A program made the translations under genes and the position numbers. From Symsagittifera roscoffensis (taxonomy: Eukaryota > Xenacoelomorpha > Acoela > Convolutidae), in the NCBI RefSeq assembly GCF_963678635.1, contig NC_087071.1:18291613-18355612 (forward strand): a DNA stretch of 64,000 nt, given 5' to 3'. Positions 56,311 to 64,000 of the stretch are shown piece by piece. Positions within the stretch are counted from its first letter, which is position 1, and every line of letters begins with the position of its first letter. The notes beneath the pieces were generated by a model that worked only from the letters and a program-made list of their open reading frames with translations, did no database searches and was not told the origin of the DNA.

Positions 56311-56384
56311 TGAAATTACCACTTTAACGCGGGTAGCGTCACATCGCCGTTTCTAGGCTTTATGATGGTTTTACTCGCTTTTTC

Positions 56385-56555
56385 AAACTGCTCATAAATT
56401 GGGCGGCTTTTTAGCGGTTTTTTAAAGCAAGATTTGAGCAGCTTGAGCTTTTTTTCCTAAAAACCGCCCAAACCGCTCAAAGGCTCAAATCTTGCTGGAA
56501 AACCGCTTAAACCGTTCGAATTTTGAGCAGTTTTTGAGCGGGATCTCGACCCGGG
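56385..56555 (-). repeat. GAGCGGTTT repeat element, second copy
   Basis: On the minus strand it reads CCCGGGTCGAGATCCCG, GCTCAAAAACTGCTCAAAAT, then GCGGTTTTCCAGCAAGATTT, matching 44106-44330 from its tip inward. The two copies are in opposite orientation. Confidence 0.7.
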
Positions 56556-57492
56556 TGCCAAAATCCAATGACAGCCTTGAAGGGGTTTAGAAGAAGAAAC
56601 AGAACATTACTCCGATTAGTTTGCTGAATTTATATTCGATCCATGGTACCGCTGTTTGACTACCGAAAAAGTACAAAGTTTTGCAAGGGAAATATGACCT
56701 TCTAAATCGTGCTAGAAGTTACTTTCTAGTTTTTAGATAATTTTTGAAGTTTTCTCAATGAAACTTTCAAATTAAACTCAAATAAAACTTAAAAAAATAT
56801 ATCAAAAAAGAAAAAGTTTCAAACACATAATTTTATTAAGAAAAAAAAGCAGCGTATAGGCTTTAAATTGAAATTTTTTGGCCATAAGATTATATTTCAA
56901 AAGTTGATACCGGTAAATCATAAATAATTTTATTAAAGAGATCTTTTTTGAAATCCAAAGTTTTTCTTAATTACACGTATGATTCTAGTCACACGCTTTT
57001 GGGTTTATGAATCACCTGAAGCTTCAAGAATGATGTTGAAAATCCGTTTCAATAAGTTTAAATTCCAATTTTCGATAGATAAATGTACCAATTTTTTTTC
57101 ATTCTCTAACAGTGAGAAATAGAGGTCACACCAAGGGTGACATACGACGCCGTTGGCCGATAACTGCCGGTAAATAATTAGCATCGATGGATCGATGGAT
57201 TGATAGAAGATTGATAAAAGTGATGGTTTACAGACAAGTTAACTTATGTGAACTTAATTAGCACTCTATGTCAATGACTTGATAAATGTTTCGGTTTTTG
57301 GAATCGCAATTTCATAAGGGATTAGAAGATCTCTATTTAACTCTCTGAAGGTTTATAGCTGTTTTTAAAACCAGATTGCCTGATTAAATTTTCAATTTTA
57401 GCCTCAATTTCACAGAAACGTTTTATGAAAAATCTAAAAGAATATCTGGGGCAGCAGCAAGCGGTTTGTGCCTTCTTAACTGTCAGCCTCAG

Positions 57493-57791
57493 AAAACGGA
57501 TTTGATGTTTGCTTTGGACGCTTCCGCTCAAATTCTACCCCAAAACTGGGAAAAGATGATCAACTTTGCAACATCATTTGCCGACACTGTAAAATCAGCT
57601 TTCTTGGCAGATACCAGTTCCATGATTAGATTTTCAATTGTGATTTTTAATTCGGAAGTGACTGTTTACGATTTCGCATCGGTTCAAAAGATTGCGGACA
57701 CGAAAAAAGCAGACCTTCTCTCTGAGAAAGCTGTGATGGCTGTTGACGAAATAGTCAAGGGCTACAAGCAAAACTACTCAGATTTTAACAG
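57493..57791 (+). CDS. VWA-domain protein, exon with the first half of the domain
   Basis: The exon lies between GTCAGCCTCAG and AACAG/GTAATC. It has 99 codons plus two bases. DLMFALDASAQIL is the first strand and metal-site loop of a von Willebrand A domain, followed by NWEKMINFATSFADTV (helix 1), IRFSIVIFNSEVTVY (strands 2-3) and SEKAVMAVDEIVKGY (helix 2). The MIDAS motif is normally DxSxS; here the last Ser is Gln (DASAQ). VWA domains usually mediate protein binding, mostly outside the cell. No signal peptide is visible in this exon, so upstream exons must exist. Splicing to 60358 continues the domain in frame. Confidence 0.75.
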
Positions 57792-57959
57792 GTAATCTTT
57801 GCTGCTAATAATAAAACCTCGAGCACTTCTATTTTACTTTAATTCGTACTTCAGATAATTTTATCAATCATCAGTTTCACGATACTCTCAAATTTTTTTC
57901 TTTTGTGGTTCTCCAAGGAAGGGGTGTTTTAAAAATTTTGTTGACTTTTTTTAGTTCGA

Positions 57960-58150
57960 CCAAATTGACCAAACTGAATTTGATTTTCCCTATTTTTCAG
58001 CGGCCGCAAATTTTTGAAAAAGCAGGACAAAAAAAAACGAAATATGACGAAAATATCTTAATCTTAAAACATCAATATTGATTTTGGTTTTCCCTATTTT
58101 TCTGCGGCGGACAAAAAACAAAGTAGGATTGAAAGATCTATCCCGAATCG
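57960..58150. repeat. Intronic repeat also present near 59930-60050
   Basis: CGGACAAAAAACAAAGTAGG and GATCTATCCCGAATCGATTC near 58110-58150 match GGCAGGACAAAAACGAAGTAGG-type sequence at about 60001-60045. TTTAGTTCGACCAAATTGAC near 57950 resembles the interior of the hAT-like element (26150). It is probably a decayed transposon copied within the locus. Confidence 0.5.
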
Positions 58151-58183
58151 ATTCAGTGTTTTCCGAATTGGTCTAACTTTTAG

Positions 58184-58397
58184 CAGAAAAATGCCGTTAT
58201 TGAAAGGTTCTGGAAATTGGAAGAGCTTAATTGCTGACGTAGTTGATTTTTCCGATACAGTTTATTTGTACCGGAATGGATCTCATCTGAAATATTTTGA
58301 TAACTACTTTCTTCAAAAACACCAAGCAAGCCCACACAAGTTTTGCGGGATAGATGAAACTTCGTTGAAAAAATTTATTGCATTTTTTACACAATAG
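58184..58397 (+). CDS. VWA-like terminal exon with its own stop
   Basis: After a TAACTTTTAG acceptor the frame reads RKMPLLKGSGNWKSLIADVV, then DTVYLYRNGSHLKYFDNYF, and ends at TAG (58395-58397). GSGN, then a helix, then VYLY with SHLKYF fits the last strands and helix of a VWA domain (where GVGN and a final helix occur). Its phase fits joining to 57493-57791 (AG plus C), not to the end of 60358-60523. It lies between those two exons, so it may be an alternative last exon or debris from a tandem gene copy. A possible AATAAA lies at 58736-58741. Confidence 0.5.
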
Positions 58398-58890
58398 AAC
58401 GGTTTCGCAAATTTTTTTCTTCAATTTTTTTTTACAGGAAGTTCAGAAAACAGAATACGTGAAATGATTAAATCTTGAACTTGAACTTTCAGAAGATTTT
58501 GAGGTTTGTTCAACACTTTAGATGTCCATCAAACTGTGCACATATTTTCTATCTCGGTTTGTCAACCCCAAAAATATTTAAATAAGCATTCTTTTTTCAA
58601 GTTTAAACGCCGCGGATTTTTTCTACTACAGCATGATTTTGTTTTTCCGATCTTTCAAATATGTGAAACTAAATTTTCATAGACTTAAAGAAAGCTTTAC
58701 CATAAGCCTCAGCCAACAAAAATCGCAAAAAGTGAAATAAAATTTGCGGGAGGGGTTTCGATGAGTGTAATAAACTTGTCTCCTTATAAATTGACATCAA
58801 AAAGAAATCATGATTTTTTTTCAGTTCCAATGATGGCTGCCCAATTTTATACAGTTCATCTTACTACTCAAAAATCAAAACTATCGGGGG

Positions 58891-59215
58891 TAAAGTTTCG
58901 CGCTGGCTGTCGTTTTTGGCAAATAATATTTAATGTTTTAGGTGCATCCTCTACCGTTTAAGGCAAAAGCTGTTTCATCGTCCATACATCTTTGTTTGTC
59001 ATCTGATCTTAGACCAAAATTATTTGGTAATTAACAATTCTGACAAACTAGATTTAGTTATTTGGGGTTTGGCCTTGTATGGACGATGAAACAGCTTTTA
59101 ACAATAGCTGTTTCAACTCCAAAAGAAGATGAAACAGCGTTTACTTTAAATGGTAGAGGATGTACCCAAAACGTTAGATACTGTTTGCCAAACAGAAAAC
59201 CACCGCGAAACTTTA
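58891..59215. mobile_element. Inverted-repeat element inside the VWA gene region, 325 bases
   Basis: The ends AAGTTTCGCGCTGG and CCACCGCGAAACTT are inverted, and the pairing goes on inward through TTTTTGGCAAA, CATCCTCTACC and AAAGCTGTTTCATCGTCC to CATAC, with complements at 59170, 59150 and 59085. TA lies just outside both ends. It is almost a full palindrome and has no coding capacity. Confidence 0.78.
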
Positions 59216-60357
59216 TTCGCGATAATTTTTGATTTTCTTAGAAGTAAAATGAATTGTATAAAACTGGTGTTTGGGGTATTCGTTATTTTTTTTTTGTTCA
59301 GAGATCTCTGATTTTTATAACAACAGCTTGTCGATCATCAACAACTTCTAATTTCTTAATCATATTGTTTTGGTCTTTCAGAGATATCTTGTTCCGATTT
59401 TTACTGATGCTTTTTTCATGGTATTTTTTAAAAACCTTTTTCTCTCGATCTGTTTTTGGATTTTTGTTCGGTATTTAAAGCGTAATTTCAGTTGGGATGC
59501 TTATTTTTGGTAAAAACGTACAGTTCTGATTTTTTTGAATTTTTTATTTTTTCTATCATTATCAAAAAATTCTTCAAAATCTACCAGTATTAAAGACTGT
59601 CACTTGGCTATGTTTTTATTTTTTTTTCAGAACGTAACTGTTGTGTAGTTTATCATTATATAATTTATTATAGACTATTATAGTTTTTTCTCAAGCTTCC
59701 TGATTGGTTTTCCAGGAGTTGTTCCACCATCATTTTATTTGAAATTACCGGGCACTGAATCATTTAAAATATGCAGTGACTGTACTTTTGTTTTTCCCAC
59801 CATCAAACAAAGTGGAGGAACTTAGTATTCGGGTTTTTTTCTGTTTTTCTTTTCATATCATTTTTTTTGTTTTCACGCAAAATCAGCAGCCACAACCTTT
59901 CATTGAAGAGATTTGCGTGATAATCATATTAAAGATTTTTCAGTCGTAATTCGAACGACGCAAAAAAAACTTTTGCCAGTGTCGAGTTACTTTGGAAACG
60001 GCAGGACAAAAACGAAGTAGGATTAAAACATCTATCCCAAATCGATTCATTCATTTCCTTTCAGATAGTGTATTGTTCAGATATACAACGCCGAAAATTT
60101 TTTTCTTGAAATTTTCTACAATTTAAAAAATGTACTTGCTTTTTTTTTGTTTATTTATTTTTTTAGAAATCAAAACTTAATGGAAAACTCACCCAATTAC
60201 TGATCTGAAAATAAATATTTATCAAAATCTTTATAATTCTCTTTTAACTTGCTTGTTTTTCTTTGGGCTATCGAAACTTTTTCTTACTATAGTTTTGTAG
60301 ATACTGAAAAAACCCTATTCTTTTGCTTTGTGAATTTAATATCTAGCTTTTTGTTAG

Positions 60358-60523
60358 ATCTATACACAATGCCATTGATGCAGCTCGTGAAGTGTTTCGA
60401 GACCCGAACAGCGGATGCCGAGTTGTTGGCAACTCAATTGCCAAAAGTTTGGTAATTTTGACATCAGGTGAACCAGATGATATTGAAAAATTGAAGGAAG
60501 CCCGCCAAAAGATATCAACTGAG
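60358..60523 (+). CDS. VWA-domain protein, exon with the middle of the domain
   Basis: The acceptor TTTTTGTTAG precedes it and the donor GAG/GTAAAAAC follows. With two bases carried over from 57493-57791 the frame reads SIHNAIDAAREVFRDPNSG, then AKSLVILTSGEPDD, then IEKLKEARQKISTE. This is helix 3, strand 4 and helix 4 of a VWA domain. Strand 4 normally ends in a TDG that helps bind metal; here it is TSG, so the Asp is lost, as is the Thr usually found before helix 3. The frame stays open past the donor to a stop at 60688, so an intron-retained end is possible. No further exon was found before 64000. Confidence 0.72.
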
Positions 60524-60688
60524 GTAAAAACGAAGTTCAATATTTCTACTTCTAGAGTTTTGTTATTGTTTATCATTGTGGTAAGAGAAAAAACTATGTA
60601 CAAAACAAGTTCTTTCAAACAGGTTAAATATTATATTCTTTTACACGAACTTTTTTTTCTGTTATATACATTTCTTCAAGAAGTCTGA

Positions 60689-62252
60689 ATTAACCATATT
60701 TTTCATTCATAAAAAAAAACAGTTTTGCAAAAAAAAATCAAGCCTTACGAAACAAATTCTTAAAACCAGTTTTTCATACAAAATATGACAAAATGCCATT
60801 TCATTTTATCTCGCAAATTGCAGTAAAATCAAGGCAGTGCAATATAATTGAGCAAGAAACAAAAAAAAACTCTGATTTAAGTCTTGATGATTTTTTTGTT
60901 GTTTTTTTTTCTGGAAGGGTTTTAATTTTGTTCACGCTAAACTTTAATATTTCGCGATTTGACTTCCGATCTTTTTAAGGGAAAACTGAACATTTTTAAA
61001 AAGTGATGAATGTATTGAGGACTCTTAAATATGTCTTCGTAATTTTTTCCTGTTTTTAAATTTTGTTCACGCTGAATTTTGACTTTTTTTCTTCTGACAT
61101 TTGATTTGTGTTTGACATAGCTCAGCTCAAATGCTTTGTTGGAAGGGCAAAATCCACCATCAAGCAGCAAAAATGTCTTCTAGTTTCGATAGTGGAGTTT
61201 ATTTATTAGATTTTCCATCGTACTTTTTATCCAAGATTTTTTATCTTTAAGAATTTTCATCCAATTATCGTAAGTGGGGTTAGTTTTTATCAAAAATGCA
61301 CTAATTGGAAACTTTTTTTTGGAAATTTAAAGAACTTCAACAGAATACATTTTGTTTCAAGTTTTTGTAAGAATTTACGATTTTTTTTCTCCGTTTCCTT
61401 GCTCTTTTCCAACTGTCAGCTGGCTAGTTTTTTTTCTGGACTCAATTTTTGTGTAGCGTGTATCCCATTTTCTATAGTACGCTAATCTTTTTAACCCAGC
61501 TAAAATTTCACAACTACAGATGAGTTTTTTCTCCACACCCAAAAATAACTTGTAAAATGTCTGGCAGTTTTTCATCACCTTTGTTCGCCCAGAGTTAATC
61601 TTGCCACGTGCATATTTCGTTTATGTTTCGAGCTATTCTTTTGATGATTTGGTGGCTAGAAAAATAATTGTGGAAGAAAACTGCACCTTTTCTTTTAGGC
61701 AAGCTGAATCCGATCCAGCTATGCTAGAAAAAAAATAAAAGTAGAAGTTTCTTTTGGACAATGAAGGACTCAGCTCAACAGATGGGTCCATACAGCTTCT
61801 CGCACTCTCTCGTTTAAGCTTACATATTCTTACATGCACTTCATCTTTGCTATTTTAAATCCCTCAAGAAAAATTGAAAAAACTTTGAATTAAAGTCAGG
61901 CCTTGCTAGACAAACTTATAATATCAATGTTGCGACATATCCTGCTCTTTTCATATATTCTGGAATAATTTTTATCGATAATTTTTTGTTAGTTTTTTTT
62001 CTTGAAAAAGTGTCAAGGTTGTTCACGCTTAAATTTGATTTTCTGCTGCTAACTTCTAAATTTTTTACGTTTTACAGATTTTAAAGGAAGGCAATATCTT
62101 TTGTCGAACAGCAAGGAAATAAATGTTACCAAAAAGTAATTAATCTTCTAGATTCAAAAATGGATTTAATATTTCAGACTTTCCAGATTTCATACAAAAT
62201 TTACATGAATGTGAAAAATGAGAAGTTTGAAGGTTGAGATTTGAACGTGAAA
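60689..62252. other. Intron or intergenic DNA with a loose repeat
   Basis: TTTTGTTCACGCT recurs at about 60930 and 61064, and a similar word at 62017, followed by segments with AGCAGCAAAAATG or AACAGCAAGG. The same pattern is found at 55445-55560. TTGCTCTTTTCCAACTGTCAG near 61400 resembles 55810 and 63370. I see no exon I can support. Confidence 0.4.
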
Positions 62253-62700
62253 ATGGTTGATGTCGATTCCGAACTTCTCATTGAATTGGACAGACCGATT
62301 TTGTTTGAGAGATAGAAAGCAAGAAATTTAGGGAATTTTCGTTGGTCACCATGTATAATCTACCGCTGCAGTTTCCCCTACCGCTGCATTTTACCCTACC
62401 GGTGGTGAAAAGGGTTGATTTCGATTCCGAACTTTGATTGAATTGGACAGACCGATTTTGTTTGAGAGATAGAGAGCAAGAGATTTAGGGAATTTTCGTT
62501 GGTCACCATGTATAATCCACCGCTGCAGTTTCCCCTACCGGTGGCTGCAGTTTCCCCTACCGCTGCATTTAACCCTACCGGTGGTGAAAAGGGTTGATTT
62601 CGATTCCGAAATTTGATTGAATTGGACAGACCGATTTTGTTTGAGAGATAGAGAGCAAGAGATTTAGGGAGTTTTTGTTGGTCACCATGTATAATCTACC
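62253..62700 (+). repeat. Tandem minisatellite, 2.5-3 units of about 157-180 bases
   Basis: GAATTGGACAGACCGATTTT recurs at 62283, 62440 and 62620, each followed by GAGAGATAG, GATTTAGGGA, GTTGGTCACCATGTATAATC and runs of CTACCGCTGCA and CCTACCGGTGG. The inner CTGCAGTTTCCCCTACCG block is itself repeated, which explains the unequal spacing. The last unit breaks off after CTACCGCTGCAGTC. Confidence 0.88.
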
Positions 62701-64000
62701 GCTGCAGTCTCTGGTGGAAAGCCAACATATAAGGGGAGCCCCTTTTCCCATTGAAAGCTTATTTGTACTGGTATCGGTGCCTCCCTCTGTATATCAAGTT
62801 TCAACAAGGTTTCTGTTGTTGTTATGGTGCCCATTCTAGGGGCCAATTTTTTCGGCGTTCGAAAAACCGAGTCAACCTTCATGCTTCACGCACTGATCTT
62901 TTCATGAATTGTGTATGAACGCACGCAAGTTGACTAATGTTGACTAATGACCACAAAGTGAAAGAAAGGGGCCAGATTACACTTTTTCAGAAGCGTTTTG
63001 AATATTTGAAAAAAATTCAGATGTGGTTACATTTAGTATCACAAAAAAGCTTCGATTACGTGATCGAGAATCCATTAAAATATAACGAACTATGGTGAAA
63101 CTTAACTCAGTTTCGATTAAAACAATTTAACTTTTTTGAAGTTCGTATGTTTTTTTTCAGCAAAAGCCACCACTCATCTACAGCAATAACCACCAATAAT
63201 TATCAAATATTTTCGAAATGAAAAGTTGTCACATTGGGTTAATTTTGACAACAAAGAAACAATCAAGAATATTTTATTGAACTAGCAAAGCCGTGAGTTT
63301 ATTTCAGTTTTTTCAGTAATCTGGACAGCCTTTGTTTGTTTCTTTGTGTTCATTGACATTGTTCCAACTGTCTGATAGCTATGTCATTGAAAACCACTCG
63401 TTTTGTGAGTTTCTGGGGAAGAAAATTTTTTTTTGTTGTTGTTGATTGATTTCAATCAAGCGTTTTTCAGTTGTTGCGCCGCTTAAAAAGATATTTATTA
63501 TATTATAATTGTTGCGGACAACTTTATTTAAATCTTACAAAATTTTGAATTTTTTTTGGAATTGATTGATAGCACTCAAAAACTTCTCCAAAAACTTAAA
63601 AACCGAAATTTTTCGAGCATCCTTGATATGTGCTGAGAGTTGCAGAAAAAAAAACTTTTTTATTTTAATTAACTTTTCATGCCAGCAAGTAATCAAAATC
63701 GAAGAAACCTACAAGATTAATTTTTTCCAGAACACCAAAAATCTGTAAGGATCAACTCAGGCGCTATGTGTAAACAACTGAGCACGGAAATTTGACGTTT
63801 TCGCACTAATTTTACAGTAAGACAATAATACAAGGTGATACAAACAATGATGACAGCTAACACAAACAATTGTTTGCATAATTTCAACAAAATCTGAAGC
63901 TATTTTCTTGAGCAATAATCACTACAGCTACAAACATTTTTATCTATTTTTCAAATTTGCATACAATTTTCTCAACTGTAGGAAAAAAATTCATCAGTCT
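62701..64000. other. No recognised feature
   Basis: AT-rich. A minus-strand frame at 62682-62882 and a plus frame at 63566-63748 lack support. Part of the loose repeat noted at 60.9 and 55.4 kb appears near 63310-63400. Confidence 0.35.

Noticed and set aside
56055-56327. Plus-strand 90-codon frame with arginine-rich stretch
   Set aside because: It is periodic because of the CCGCGACTAA repeat and is matched by open frames on the other strand.
57111-57168. Possible small exon between TTCTCTAACAG and GTAAATAATT
   Set aside because: Splice-like borders exist, but the two readable frames give unrelated short peptides and neither joins the VWA exon in phase with confidence.

Overview
The window is AT-rich eukaryotic DNA with very few genes, most likely from an invertebrate animal. 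The evidence for an animal is indirect. There is a split von Willebrand factor A (VWA) domain gene with GT-AG introns, Ty3/gypsy retrotransposons of the kind common in invertebrates, and many short inverted-repeat DNA transposons of hAT-like, Tc1/mariner-like and possibly Harbinger-like type. There is no bacterial-style gene packing, and I saw no rRNA, tRNA or CRISPR array. A 200-base run of N at 6890-7089 is an assembly gap. I cannot name the species.

Layout. 1-3600: a decayed Ty3/gypsy pol (reverse transcriptase, RNase H, integrase zinc finger, post-integrase tail) that lacks the integrase catalytic core. 4855-7905: a second, internally deleted Ty3-like element with two recognisable LTRs, a gag and protease remnant, and a ~375-base hairpin-rich insertion in its 3' LTR. 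8.3-10.3 kb: a dispersed repeat and a ~90-base tandem array. 10.8-33.9 kb: mostly non-coding DNA with inverted-repeat elements, called here families A to D plus a hAT-like and a fold-back Tc1-like family, a 73-base satellite, a 15-base minisatellite, and one minus-strand membrane-protein-like ORF at 12338-12592.

33938-43762 is the most striking block: LTR - internal - LTR - internal - LTR, two tandem copies of one Ty3/gypsy element sharing the middle LTR. Both copies carry gag, protease, integrase and a basic tail, but both lack reverse transcriptase and RNase H. In that place they share an unrelated short reading frame.

44-55 kb holds more inverted-repeat elements, some nested, among probable host exons: 46037-46286, a small three-exon gene at 50928-51534, and weaker candidates at 52379 and 53477. 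57.5-60.5 kb holds the VWA gene. Its first exon (57493-57791) can be joined in frame either to 60358-60523 (middle of the domain) or to 58184-58397 (end-of-domain sequence with a stop). The metal-binding residues of this VWA look degenerate. The rest, to 64000, is intron-like or intergenic DNA with a minisatellite at 62253-62700.

The functional picture is a handful of host exons embedded in transposon-derived sequence. Nothing seen is an intact autonomous transposon. All coding calls rest on reading frames, splice-site context and motif recognition by eye.
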